Source of the DNA: an uncultured Eubacteriales bacterium
GTDB taxonomy: Bacteria; Bacillota; Clostridia; Oscillospirales; Acutalibacteraceae
Reading direction: 5' to 3'
NCBI GenBank assembly: GCA_934511365.1
Contig: CAKSWC010000002.1
Span: 186,001 to 250,000 of the forward strand
DNA: 64,000 nt
Made by a program: the position numbers and the translations under genes. Below the pieces are notes generated by a model. It worked only from the letters and a program-made list of their open reading frames with translations, did no database searches and was not told where the DNA came from. Below, piece after piece: positions 54,001 to 57,081 of this stretch. Position 1 is the stretch's first letter. Each line of letters begins with the position of its first letter.

Positions 54001-56641
54001 GGAACTGGCGAGCCAAGTCAGGAAGAGCAAAACCAAGATAGAATACTTTAACGGAATCTGTCATACTAACAACAGCATCACCGATAAGCGGAGAAACCGT
54101 CTTGAAGAAAACATCCTGAAGGAGTCCGCCGAAGAGCGTCTTTCTAATCATGTTGATAAGGAACTCACCGAGGGTTTCAATCTTGTCGCCCTTCTTGTGG
54201 GTTTTGTTGTTGGCATCTGTGTAATCATACTCCCAGTTGCCGAGACCTTTGACAACCGAGCCTTTTTCATCGGCCTTAGCCATGAGTTCATCAAGGAGGG
54301 TACCAACGTCTTTTGAAACGATAATCTTGTCGAGATCCTTAACCGCATCATCCATAAGATTAGCGATGGTTGTAGGATTAATCGTTTTGTTAACAAGACC
54401 AACCTCGTTAACAAAAGCAACTATATCATCATAGCTAAGTTTGTTAATTGCAGAAACCCATTTATATCCGCTGATTCCGCTGCCGCCAAAAAGTGCCTGA
54501 AGAAGGGTCTTGTCTCTGTTTGCAGCGCCCTTGTTAAACTGATTGATAGCAGTTCTGAAAGCCGAAGCGTAGTCATTAGCATTTTTTCCATAAGTTCCGG
54601 CTTGGGTCCAAAGAGATTCAAGAGTAGCAATTGTAACTTCTTGACCGTCCTTAGTTTTGAAGGAAGTGATTGCACCGTTAATAAAGGTCTTGAAGGAGGC
54701 CGGTGTGCTTTCAATCGCATCATAAGCCTTGATAACAGCTTCATAGTTGCTGTAACGGATAGCTTTTCCGCTGCCGCCCTCGCCTGCGTATTTAAGAACA
54801 AGCTGAACCTGCTCATAAAGTCTGCGTGCAACGCGCTCTTTAATGGTAATAAGGTATGCTTCATAAACCGCAAGGCCGTCAACGGTGTTTCCGTCCGCAT
54901 CCGTCTTTGAGGGGAAAACTTCATTATAGATAGCTTTGTCGGTTTCGTTGGTACTGTCTCTCTTTGCCTTTGCGCCGTTGACAAGACCGCTGAATTCTTC
55001 ATAGAAAGCAGTCATATCGCCGGTTCTTCTTCCGTCAAGGATAGTGGTCTTCATGAGAGCGTCCATCTTGGCTTTGAGCATGAAGGTGTCATAGCCCTCA
55101 ACGTCAAGTTTGTGCTTGTCAATATATGACTTGAGAGTGTTATATCTGTCGGCATCAATGTTCTGCTTCTGAGTCGGGGAAAGAGCAGACTTAACGCCGG
55201 TGTCACCTGTGTAACGAGCGTCATCAAACGGAACATACTTTGTGATGTATTCGTCGATATTGGTCAGAAGGGTCGTTGCTCTCTTAATGTAATCCTTTGC
55301 CGCAGCCTGACCCTCAGTGTTGCTCTGCCATGCTTCAATGGCAGCTTCATCGCTGTGGTCATAGGTCGGAACTTTCGGTTCCTCGTTAATGAGGTCGGTG
55401 AGCTGGTCAGCCCACGGCTTTTCGCCGTTGTCATAGGGACCGACAACATAGCGCTTTGCGAGCGTTTCTTCAAGATTATAGACATAGTCCTTGACCGTCT
55501 TGTCATAGTAGTCGTTATAATCTGCCTTGAAGTGATCGTTGATGAAGGAGAAAATGTTGAGCGAAGCATCAATGGGGCTTTGCTTGTTTTCAAGCTCATA
55601 CATCTTAGCCTTAACGGCATTGTAATGCTCAAGAACCTTGTCTGCGGTCATGACGTATACGCCGTCCGAATCTTTCTCAAGGAGGTCAACAGCCATGAGC
55701 TTGTCAAACTCTGCCTTATAAGAAGCGGCATATGCCTTATAGAGGTTCGCCATGAGATCGTTTTCCATCCACTCCTGTGCTTCGGAATAGGTGTAGCCGG
55801 TGTCAGGCTTGATATAGTGATCCCAAATTGCAGCAGCATCCTTTTCCGCATTTCCGGAAAGAGACGCAGACATCTGGCTCGCCGTTACAACAGCGTTGTT
55901 GAAAGTGGTGAGAGCCTGACCGCAGGAAGCCGGGTCAGTGGGGTCAACAAGCGCAAGAAGCTGCTCGATAGTGAGGGTCGAGAAGTCCTTTTTGAACCAA
56001 TCTTTGAAGTTGTCGCGCGTGTTGATTATGGCGTTGCTGAGCATATCGATATTACCGTCTTTGCCGGTGATACCGGAGGGCGTGCCCTTATCATCAACCT
56101 TGCCGCCGGTGATACCGTTATTATAGGTAACGGTAAAGGTGGCGTCATGATAGGTGCGGTTGATGTCTTGCTGCATCGCCTCGGCAGTTTTCCACGCAAG
56201 GACATCATAGCCGCTCTTGACAACGAGCCTACGGGCGCCCGGATTGCAGTTATAGTAGCCAAGAATAGCCTTGTAGTCAGCGAGAGAGATGCCGCCTGCA
56301 CCGGCGCGACCGGTCGCCTCGGTCACGAGGTTGTTATACAAGTTTTGGTATGTACCCCCCGTTGCAATAGCATACTCATACCATGCGCGGGTAACATAAT
56401 ACCAGCCGCTGGTATAGGTATCCACCTCAACAGTCCAGTCGTTGGAACCGGGGCTGCCGCTCGGAACACGCTTTTTGTCTTTCGAGTCGATAGCCTCCTT
56501 AATGCCATCGTAATACTGGTCGATGGCATCAATCACGTCAGAAGTTCCGGCAGCCGCAAAGACGGTGAAGCTGACGGTAACGCTCGACATGATCATGAGG
56601 ACCGCGAGGATGCAACTCAGAAGTTTTTTTCCAAGTTTCAT
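27014..56641 (-). CDS. Giant secreted repeat protein of 9875 residues
   Basis: One uninterrupted frame of 29.6 kb encoding a protein of roughly 1 MDa. A Sec signal (MKLGKKLLSCILAVLMIMSS...VFAAAG) is followed by about 980 residues of mostly helical, non-repeated sequence, then 15 repeat units marked by W-G-I/V ... FLLxGxxL ... GGxGYxxAIIPLLEAFG ... LANLxYFIxxxGI ... NLIAPVxxLL, and a basic aromatic end (FQRLLAKIKAFFQKIFK). Cys is rare. No LPXTG, dockerin, SLH, catalytic or known binding motif was seen. The ATG at 56641 has AAGGAGG 9 bases upstream and a consensus promoter with a hairpin-rich leader. Export is firm; a structural or adhesive surface role is inferred. No frameshift or stop is present, so the gene is under selection. 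Confidence 0.93.
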   Translation of the reverse strand: MKLGKKLLSCILAVLMIMSSVTVSFTVFAAAGTSDVIDAIDQYYDGIKEAIDSKDKKRVPSGSPGSNDWTVEVDTYTSGWYYVTRAWYEYAIATGGTYQNLYNNLVTEATGRAGAGGISLADYKAILGYYNCNPGARRLVVKSGYDVLAWKTAEAMQQDINRTYHDATFTVTYNNGITGGKVDDKGTPSGITGKDGNIDMLSNAIINTRDNFKDWFKKDFSTLTIEQLLALVDPTDPASCGQALTTFNNAVVTASQMSASLSGNAEKDAAAIWDHYIKPDTGYTYSEAQEWMENDLMANLYKAYAASYKAEFDKLMAVDLLEKDSDGVYVMTADKVLEHYNAVKAKMYELENKQSPIDASLNIFSFINDHFKADYNDYYDKTVKDYVYNLEETLAKRYVVGPYDNGEKPWADQLTDLINEEPKVPTYDHSDEAAIEAWQSNTEGQAAAKDYIKRATTLLTNIDEYITKYVPFDDARYTGDTGVKSALSPTQKQNIDADRYNTLKSYIDKHKLDVEGYDTFMLKAKMDALMKTTILDGRRTGDMTAFYEEFSGLVNGAKAKRDSTNETDKAIYNEVFPSKTDADGNTVDGLAVYEAYLITIKERVARRLYEQVQLVLKYAGEGGSGKAIRYSNYEAVIKAYDAIESTPASFKTFINGAITSFKTKDGQEVTIATLESLWTQAGTYGKNANDYASAFRTAINQFNKGAANRDKTLLQALFGGSGISGYKWVSAINKLSYDDIVAFVNEVGLVNKTINPTTIANLMDDAVKDLDKIIVSKDVGTLLDELMAKADEKGSVVKGLGNWEYDYTDANNKTHKKGDKIETLGEFLINMIRKTLFGGLLQDVFFKTVSPLIGDAVVSMTDSVKVFYLGFALPDLARQFLITLPVQWLMDGSKNTYTGKTYSGDYKIKWSGALSGGFGLGSYPLAQKAMASADVWERSGNVLTGKTLTSLYTDAPKEKWNNSGLDKDEKNAINNLKPVDWGDWDSKAVWHINNETDFYNSLAASAIGIAPVLSALLSGEATNFQGKLGITNVKVTIEGTGDALYDRLFVPLYKLLGITEKSASNPNGFASASELRSAIEINRKDNPNRLPDYGRTFWRLIFNPLFYWMNNTLFKAPVQTILTLLPNLLGMLEYDQIVPKLQNIKVKISAVGIKIQELSVWDLLKDTLDKMGLTDALSGGTDGILKLLIKATSTKTGPANDDDAANYLMRKPEKNADGTTETVTKKKANAAKYVYKGTTYYFKELGLLTQTLYNAFGDALIKWLWTDTKGNSIALSEGNRQSVPLSIPVNRFLAVGTPSSSTFDGFDGKMTTWHVNADPGDTLLTLFRWLMNDGTLYVVKGLLDGLVTPDPETGKSAIDTILPILDGQADNILAILVCLLNEYNIDFTPYTDTVANNYKNFKDKGENELLNSDLTTKFVTGYYLDKVLNDNGGVDTNPTGIAKADKAVENADKVVTSLIPMLMNLLIPMLEKTFPKAVEKYNAGGLDTVEDIVMEIVVSNEFINWLMKLLVGTHEYKDKTDADGNPILGEDGKPVKSDEIDTGLLGGLLAGDGTGTDTITKILNLLAKLEIDITPNGFYTVVKSGTFANEQLAGWFETCRAKAKHTIKNSDGTTTEITNVPMEDLTWGDMFVPENMEWIKIGAMDSHRTVLGRFFSMIQSFLAPLNPLLSLILCGEDITLADELTIQGNDGYGKAIVPIMEALGLDEATKTQNEFNKSVFGGSTTDPNKAKQGRFAKMTRSPFEALTLPLTNFLLGTADGSKKGLLQAPIQVLFEKLPNIAYFMYTYEENGVKTSDLSKAVQNLISPVLQLLDIADPVLSRAITLDIRGLLNKYLDIETLLNSLLSSVLDRDYSSLTDVNKKNATYIQMDILDLAAIAAESSSKAYSAHTNRTFANGTQGGTWTKFEASPGQLLITLVRQLLSAQMVEKIGDIIKDVLSANGFQTEEDVASRERNMTIVENIVDKVNQVIAGGGRKVDVITGIVIDLLTDYTIDSKNHYFYEIMNKVDEKITDEMKDIAWNEYGIEHKGYDWSQTADKFTQQDVENAIGNIDYVIQKAVPDVLAALVDEGMLELPIDYDYTSGNGLWKLIQSIINKNLFKDDMINLIVNALSKLFGTMSNVDAILNLIKGAGFDVTVGRFIWKDWCEGYKAGGTAAKCGSEKPHVAHPTKGSKTTTAKGYITYGFDPNTIVFNTENGKVYGKLTAEMAASLADQDETPEKVTFTLKNGEETTTYTDYVELTWDQVYYNHSYIAYEFDKDGKLVTNEDGTPKLLTEKIKDENGDEVDKTTPVYDEDGKTVLRQKKVYVRNQYSSEYNQKTSGGKYVYEYKNADGEMTEVALDYPYQLKKYEVTVDGEEKLYDITPVLDKEGTARWTWGLDAINGTNTQETFSLKKNHFIDGVWEMLSPLAPILAMITADVGLKLFDGGLNIEGNNGYENVLVPLLNALGLDAILDYVNTTKDADGRTYLDIMNDGKNADEKIPTQLLTGEQFHNMVVTTAGELSIEGMKQGTATYINYIFNFVEILATHPLATLATALPTLSYFIYGDGLTTLLSNVLIPVTTLTDRIGPKNMTRTVDGKEVHEEILDIDLNGIGSGLIDMLATGSWKNFQNALLQYVWIVGEEDDLKNFIKGYNTDTDGDGKLDAFVYNNVPYKKGDIVMASVDVLSLTESLYKFIGSLEFDLSGVLAPKDERETLTEEQKKQYSYGICYFLDNAKELEAKAKINAAAKDGITEEEKSNLLKEARELRASVLKEFFKSVAALGDPISASDNRVGISKTGQVKVSRSEILMFIIDFIKENTTIPVLLGNILGYDLTDKNTDEAELLDVVITNVLQNPEVLVDVIVDLVTGYTVNEQKPVELIKINAETHYDFYEDSGYKSLDEVKEAKANGKKVSEISRIKTSAAIDNLDNLVGTVLNLLKKDLLKDKNGFFVKTLGFTETDDITLKNAVDKLLKNFLFKDDNINNVASLLINALGSENNAKIVNLVVTILQGASEYDLSPANFAEKAKYNDNNKFDDIINNALDAVNAKRAAAGKNPISINKLKWTQVASHYLENVYTYVDANGKTSKAYSTAVNLNGGYGLIASNGEIAVKDEEGNPVTKDTKDAVKLYAAYTQVQQKDAAGKLLYQDADGKPTTDKGNDNAPLMGYAYTYGDKTVYSLTDGSLGGRYVLIDADGNILTKDGENEVTADTPNAVLLLPATDEKAKMSQTVRIHEKWGVTDRVEFINLVWNVIQPLKGVFELLLTGGDLTIYDKIKIKGLEGYKGVIKPLLDALAVSKLHKKTVDEKGVQTEGDAYLKNYYATYDDFYKAVYGGEGVAGNDKVLLSHLTDAIFALVDSLCDRPVSTIATVLPYLARALQSNGLDKIAENLLAPITTITEKVDDIYHIDLLGTIKGLLRDAIKKSNAEAGITTQSLAPAEQGTVTAAVAAYALDVIENNESDSSDAAARLLKAPAAAAAKSPARAPAANSDANDNYTLLDIIWQLIDGVKINGDIPLSSILSDTIFYDLASCSWNGKRKVTDSNGASIELSSSYAAFVTITRPASGKPSGEITRRETAAEVVDENGNVTTPAEYVVDRESVLMEVLNGLVFTSGVKDLLKTLLKNDFDLSKYEETDGTDLSNTDALLPILVNGIFNDPEALERLLIDLLSWYEVQYEPARTTGKDYSDLDTVPAIDYDAAKIDKAQLEKLPEDLDTLIAAIIPAVKEFLPEGALGNLKMEGATVEDMVENLVVGLFQDSTDEKTGKVTYGLATKLMALLVGAIGSNDSIGSIIDMLPELIDGVDLTLGAFKASSSAMNGYFADCKTWSDAYNKFKVAKKLTADDLKGKTVLDGEGYKYIEITDADGNVIGRTAFNDSKEIYKLDKDNKLIPVYKLDADGKKIPVYKTDGTGAFVLDENGKKIEEKDENGNVIYEVEKDKFEMDYEVILKDAKNFGIETYQDVLTFISNLLTPLAPILRVLLTEDDLVILDGVYLSAGDGYDRFLIPLLEVFGIDGIISKADLAAQTVTTDNEGKKVYDNAKFTSVIVKYIDKLIKKVVVSPISTIVDLLPQLVFFIYSDGLAQAVEQFIAPLTSLVDLVNEVTAKKVEANGKTYVALDIYKMLLKTINEKVMVPNEIPEVDNIKGFIDTFLTAGGLENLISKILAKNKLDLGIEINGLFKSIVAKTCKIADVETKRVFTATEKNGKNYVTGVVANRADTLIQIISETLLGGKTLETILKSVAPDLDLAEGSTVKTILDAVTGENRYVIFQVLLTYFNNYDVKTMVLEYLSFDKVEYAYETFMNGTTLTQRKLRRSIRKLDKTLLTLIPELLPILEENETFKVLVEKIGGLKEGMSVKDFVHAVLESYVFNDKMVSTIVGALIGLLGGEELEGTLSTVLPLVKQIIDVDLTPQAFIEKAEAVSPELGAVLQAAYDDAMAKAEAGNGKDYVYETQYKYTYNDGANDVDYWSTTKDQKTVKVGETEYNLTAVMGTGENANVQVTRQEKVKAEEGDTTAVGGFKTKAHEVSWAEIAKFYKYYEYVTYTVTSKTEKNDKNEDVTVYSYEPTYTYSKTDLTNGTGVYTADGKTWYGYKQDTDDKGKALWADEAAGVPAIPKNDKGEDVITLTTSIFDKNNQKWGVDDATGYDAKKNAFINVLAGVVNPLEFVFNFLFRGDSIKVLANDENGKGIVEIKGNKGYENAILPLLQVLVLDDDEAENIIKPELYNTAARGTAQTLTAITTPIFKVLDSICDMPFEYILTLLPTLSYFISSNGIQTVLTNLLSPVLALLDLANPIIGSMVEELLGRVLSPVIGDYMPEKTYETYEYTDKKTGKVTEYPKYKISDITGIAGENGDNIVRILNKILSGVLVKTADGETAAPISVLPSTFFDEYASHTITINKRDGNSKEYYWCEKDGVISKVAKEDYNYENDGDVKYTRYVVTNFKVDIADSLVYLLDSVLSKDVVEAIAKLINADLTDEDNMVSVILNNLINGENNGLILSDIITKLFEGYTVSYAKLNGKKIDIDHKAYNSLDDDTKAKVEAIPGKLDTVIEEALKSLTPMIKNMLADNRTKAYEKAKEDARKAAEDAAKAENKSEEEIKAAGDAAEAKVVLADADFLEEILTWAAEDTATRANLKAIIDKLLGDKVFTDDMMNTIIGLLLGVLGNIDAKTFKMIAQIAKPVAGIDVTPKSFADNSTQFKAFFDAALKAVNDSEPAGEKTEAKDLSWAQIAALYLNYEYTYVDGKDKDDKDIVKTCYSTDPNLDGKKAAISDKGIATADENSKFTLSISYKTEKNAEGKTVISKDKDGKPIRNTKVITDYAWGIDGSKDSFVSTLGSILNPIFPVFQLVLQGKTLTLVNYGDGTYVPVKGDPDDNEDKNDPNATGNGYIRIMGGKGYEEGLAPILEAFGFTTSGGRLSVLKTAEQFDAIGTSEEMLTYIVDLVFALVNEIAAHPVAYLAENLASVLYFLGSDNVYNAVSNVIAFVNSLLAQLDPVYKQNGIRIDLSILKLDDTTVGGKTTKGLISTVNDALAKANINFQLTSKMILDLAGKLGDYSVVSTVNRSTDSNIIGSDGKIYTIGEDGKPVETTEAGDPGKVTTIKGDKKYFIVELLDFVLNDKVLGALINTKDAAALVKTLIENLTSDAAAKNVTDILVKLFNKYVVEYQAIEDLTGEKALKKEAINYADSTAAKKRTVTKAETEKAINNIDALVAKVLDILGMGSVSQLVADNLYNDNIVNMVIDLLVGLLGNMDEKTWKSVTDILGYVNDIVKVGNESPNLDLSPKAYSEISTKLGNYINAALEKVNARITDETKKVKLEDLTWAQVASAYTKYEYTYVTGKNDKNEDITASYFDADANLNGRYITVSDDGTVTVEGAEFKPAEDAKNVYELTAATEDKKDKDGNVVLGEDGKAVQVHKNKVMSEFTWGVTDSASLVTAITDLLKPLNFVFELILAGGTYDFAVTKAYGKNIGAFKEINIMGGSGYNYAVIPLLEALGVSDANILTQNEYNEKIKTGTSPLAPVLSAILSVIDTNSDSIVSYVLSIFANLAYTVSKNGLTTIVSNLIAPISELLKAASGVLPISVNVDLKALTNGSEVLKLYTGKEVAAHNAKLGVNVDLDATTLEDLVNGIIESKLPTFQLELQFSKIAALTAKLDADGNIEYKNSKVDPKWDILKGTWGKNVVGDKADTLIALTEMILTPENIQAVLDMLNVDLSKLDESLSAIIEKAITNPSTLVDTIIKLLNANYDVTGSAMIYTFLGYLAYDYSNMDIAGGKKSSVIAAIDKLDSIINRAIPKVLAILAKQENANSFVVELNTKLGAGATLDGIVNYLLQKFAFNDDMMNTIIGTIINLFGSMDSKTFETVNKLVKAILKKDIAPKAFMADGTKLGAFLNAALTAINAERAEKELEALTAETLTWADVAAEYKVYKYEYVTGKNDKDEDIKESFLNASADLEGEKVYINADGEAVLVTTAAPAPEGAKTYPLSKVMTKGDKPVHDSTVLPEYAWGVTNKDTFMGVIEEVLKVINPVIDFLFRGENLTLLVDGVALKGANTYENAIVPLAKALGIKNIETDASKFADGAALIREVVDGIFSLVSKLETKPLSTILELLGSISFFIANNGVKSVIENILSPIIGKDADGKTTGLLGLFSAIIGEDDINALLKKYIKMDLNDIMNIAGDRGDALVSKLNEILAGLTVTSADGTKVQVADVLPTDLFVQMSKYAIKCNDLGAEGSNNWADVIVGTKTETWEADKADVLMFLLKNVFSSNVLSILCSALKITEDSDAGKIIMSLAGSEDDIVDIIVMLLTDYTVEYDKFDQENITKVVPAEEAPLTRANINASLEAIDGIIPAVVGLLMNGATLEDVINNLVKNADLGNLLMNILLPALVSLDENPDVNIDEILGYVREFTNIDVSLESLKFSNKFGSKLVDFFDGPKKGASWKEIQEYYTNYKYTYTDADKKEHTFFSKTANLEKATVDGKEYDLTPVLVDGKQVQEIYYDGWNINNLDDVIKLACDILAPFDLIFKVLLSGEQLIVLEDKSGERADVRVNGGKGYNTAIIPLLEAFGIAPKTEAEFFAQAEEEGSTVKPVLEALVGFVKDICDKPVATLLEKLANIFYFIGNKGIETVAGNLIAPINTIFKQVNDACKIAVVIDVAQIGKANAQVLQLYIGKEPPAASLAGKITLKVDGTDLAKIINNLIGEIKIKVGDGEETIKLHLDLDWNRIAASMAKTEKAEEQTTVGAALLKIATKMVDVKKADRTDVKLSEYKNITGDKADTFLTLINLILTPDNTAGIAKLIKSLIPDTLDKQIADVIYDVLNDPDAIKKLLGVVVSILGGSYEVDDNLKFIYKVFEALDFDYKKENIAAAITKLDNIVSKAAAKVIKVIGDPTKGTAEDAKLFDKLAAYLSEPKQANATLRTVVDWLLNDQLFKQSTFETLLAAVLPALATTLNADLIKSLKDLLGIDLAPTAFAQATKNAKIIEFIGGADTWAKVLENRATKGEDGKYTLNAFDWAITDKDSFVGVVLDLLKPLEDVLAFVLTGKELKFAISDNIKLKAGNAYANALNPLFKALGIGGDQTAETANEAISNIVDYLFILVDNLCNAPFTTILSVVSNLAYFIANDNLEPFIKNLISPVLGILKLTEPIISREQLDTILKGFIKINGKQYGLTDLLEIGNNGGEQLVELLNNILGNIVIRRNDDPDSEPIYVVKALPADFFKKFSQYAINVTDPAPQNSNVGKDATAWTVDTADALMYILSTALSEDFLNIIFKLANIDTTKDLGATLITLAGKQNDLVDVILMLLENYTITYKRLDQADLDSSKKADYFGGLTYENTTSAINALDPLLKSVLGMLGKGDLKSMINGILADADLGNILVNALVPVLANVKDIDKILGYVKELTNLDLDLSPANFKTAKFGSKLDKFIGNAKTWAEVADKYQQYMYKYTVNGEEKIYYSEDASLTKFTEGEGEGAVTHTLTPCYTQKLDENGKPVYEADGKTPVYTTTRATGMKSTFDWGIKTKEDLANFACDLLAPVDVVFQILLSGEPIIALEDVTADRNDIRIQGGYGYNTAIVPLLEAFGAEVKTQKEYDALAKANGSSLKYILDTLFKAVDTILDAPVTELFSRLANIFYFIGSDGINTIAENLIAPVNILLKEVNDVYPIAISIDMSAEKIVSTYIGTKAPAELAGKISINVSGSALAKFINDAIGNLNINGTAVSLKLDLDWNAIAAQMAKRAADGSIVYVGTHQTYDGTAGAFNTGADLKNIAGDPANALVTLLNVALTEDNCKSIKTLVEALLKDANLSDDIKNLVNDILNDPAAIKNAVAAIVLILTGSYDVKTLPAIFKYLGAINWNNADLDRAIPALDRLIKNAIPVVVDLVGDTTKPADKQNIIDKYKATVTESNPATLENFIGWILNENVFTDAMMGNITGALVKALGGVLTADLVKTLKDLLSIDFAPVAFAAATGNKQFMDYVDVTASDATVGVTWADVLKAHSHETEEVDKDGNKIVKVDNIFSGINNKRTFMKALTDMLTPLESILAFLLRGQNLDLAVEGVTLKGNDAYNNVFRHLFTALGLSEMNVEFKEAATYADMSAVAAVSNVVDYVYALVEKLSDAPFTTLLTVIGNLAFFIANNNVEVVLTNLVSPVLGIVDALDEVITRDQIDTLLKSFIKINGKAYGLTDLLKIAGNGGEALIDLINSLLGNIKITDESGNEVYVVNALNKDFFTGLAQAAIKIDEPAGVLEINKTDVTKWHTELGDTIMYVLKSLLTTDFLTILTNALGLKEKNPNVADIIMSLAGKETDIVKLLVTFLNKHLVEYVPYKQPELVKTGVEYSSADAHKQLNDALGNLDALIPIIFSFIESIDASSLKELVYDKILTDDIANTLISTVTKLLAGLPAETIDKVLGYVRELTTLTNLDISPKAFAAAPFGSLLKQYITGSVDLVNENRTDKVTLDTLTWADVWTAHSKDTGKKDKDGNAIREAVPYAFGISKTSDLLKLVSDLVQPLSDILALILMGGTEKAEFEATGEHNGKYIAALEEIAIMGGNGYNYAIIPLLELLGAKAPTQEEYASSVEANHGNTLYPILKTLLDRVDEILDKPVASVLDMLANLTYVIGSDNIEVLVQNLIAPVNSLIKLVDPIFPIAININLGNIGVEGAQIVETYLGKSHPGVGAGIQLTLKGTELAELLNNVLGGIAINGNALGIKLDLDWLKLASQSAADTNSDKIADTSDSAMSTVYDLYTGLEKVNVSEKNKDYVTTVPAGSTTAKTFSTDYVNVIGDRADTFVMLLNLILTKENVEAIKKALGKEDGFGEPIDSIIDAIIKDPSKIIDIIISLLGGGKVSYIPIQNRDIRPTGVDYRTYFTLTKANADVIAANLDELITSILSKAGMGTLKQFITKKYITNELINTLLDKLVPLLGGEKVGPILEAVKNVDIKIDGKHLDDSCIGIDLTATGFAKKTTSKVLRDKLNAAGAWSKVGSFAGTNWGFTDGDIQGFLKTLAQIVTPLGPVLKLFLAGEGSVLSVLDIVKIGGSNGYDYGIIPILEAFGLAAEQVKTLAQYKAYIASNDENVLGYILERIGFFADNLLNKPVNTLLGILPNLAYFISNEGVYLAVRNILAPVYAVLEVVAQVYKIDFIGEIKVEKLLHNIDFKIFVANNKYDFRIPEINFYKLAELGGETTKQVATSRSFAANSFANPTDPYPYINEYGKEGSRYAGWQNKKTQTYVVADKGDTLTLILTWALEMFGDAHNREALVQWLTNVFELQSGMQETVRYGINKMFDTCSHYNVPDIIVASLLQALGMGITIDASIRGEVIKVNQIFEEIFKALSSNKHCVYAGIAEVMENLTGVWIDTIGSDQEHHEAEKEAEKSLNWFQRLLAKIKAFFQKIFKIFR
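27050..37200 (-). repeat. Repeat units 9-15 of the giant protein (compact, alternating form)
   Basis: Markers lie near 37010, 35508, 33985, 32466, 30978, 29519 and 28060, giving a regular 486-508 residue spacing. Units 9, 11 and 13 share NAY...LFKALG, APFTTIL, FIKINGKQYGLTDLL and a 'FF..yaI' string (type B). Units 10, 12 and 14 share GGKGYNTAIIPLLEAFG, NIFYFIG and LKLDLDWNAIAAQMAK (type A). Unit 15 is a divergent end unit. The alternation indicates growth by duplication of two-unit blocks. Confidence 0.8.
37201..53697 (-). repeat. Repeat units 1-8 of the giant protein (long form)
   Basis: The motif (I/V)PLLxALG or its variants (VPLYKLLG, VPIMEALG, VPLLNALG, KPLLDALA, IPLLEVFG, LPLLQVLV, APILEAFG, IPLLEALG) lies near 53470, 51533, 49302, 46820, 44668, 42580, 40482 and 38720. 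The spacing is therefore about 590-830 residues. These units carry extra Asp/Gly/Lys-rich strand-forming inserts (for example ...ITDADGNVIGRTAF..., ...DKDGKLVTNEDGTPKL...) between helical cores. Confidence 0.8.
53700..56641 (-). other. N-terminal non-repeated region of the giant protein
   Basis: About 980 residues. After the signal peptide come charged helical stretches with aromatic spacing (YYDGIKEAIDSKDKKR, WEYDYTDANNKTHKKGDK), many ending in short FIVAR-like helices. Near the end are hydrophobic stretches, from LGEFLINMIRKTLFGGLLQDV to LARQFLITLPVQWLMDG. I recognise no domain. It leads into the first repeat unit near 53690. Confidence 0.7.
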
Positions 56642-56731
56642 AAAGTTTTTCCTCCTTAGATGAAAAATGTTTTTATGATTAACATAGGATTCCCTAAAAT
56701 AGTACCCAATTTCTCCCCAAGATACCATTGT

Positions 56732-56772
56732 TTTTCGGTCAAACTGCCCGAAAATGGGTGCAATACACCCAT
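56732..56772 (-). promoter_or_regulatory. Two adjacent hairpins in the leader of the giant gene
   Basis: Perfect 7-bp stems ATGGGTG / CACCCAT (56754-56772) and TTTTCGG / CCGAAAA (56732-56754) lie next to each other in the roughly 150-base leader. Neither has a T-run, so they may stabilise the very long mRNA or bind a regulator. They match no riboswitch known to me. Confidence 0.55.
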
Positions 56773-56794
56773 AGAGACACCTATAACTGTAGTA

Positions 56795-56823
56795 AGTATA
56801 ACATTTTGGGTGTTTTATTTCAA
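56795..56823 (-). promoter_or_regulatory. Promoter of the giant gene
   Basis: Minus strand TTGAAA (56818-56823), 17 bases, TATACT (56795-56800). The predicted start is near 56788, which gives a leader of about 147 bases. The remaining sequence to 57028 holds nothing else I recognise. Confidence 0.7.
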
Positions 56824-57028
56824 TATTTTTTTTAATTGTTTTTGCTTTTCTACATATTGCATAGTTGACTAAAGGCTTTTTTGTGAAGATTTACCCCATG
56901 CGATTTTAGCGTCTGAGAATTATCATTTTTGTCGTGAATTCGGATTTCAGCCGCTTGTGGTGGTTTTTTTAACGTATACAATATGTTGTTAAATGTCGGG
57001 AAATAGCTTTCCTTTGAACAGACAGCAA

Positions 57029-57054
57029 AAAGGCCGCCCTTTCGGGTGGCCTTT
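57029..57054 (-). terminator. Terminator of the truncated InlB/His-Cys repeat protein gene
   Basis: Minus-strand stem AAAGGCCACCC-GAAA-GGGCGGCCTTT followed by TTTGC. It lies 28 bases after the stop codon at 57082 and separates the two giant genes into independent transcripts. Confidence 0.85.
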
Positions 57055-57081
57055 CTGCAAATGAAAGAGTATATCGGAATA

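Noticed and set aside
27014..56641. Division of the giant frame into several genes or a frameshifted pseudogene
   Set aside because: No internal stop, no internal ribosome site with signal peptide, and repeat units continue in one frame from end to end.
55355..56659. 434-residue open frame on the plus strand opposite the start of the giant gene
   Set aside because: Antisense shadow of a long biased gene; no ribosome site, no domain, and the minus strand has full coding evidence.
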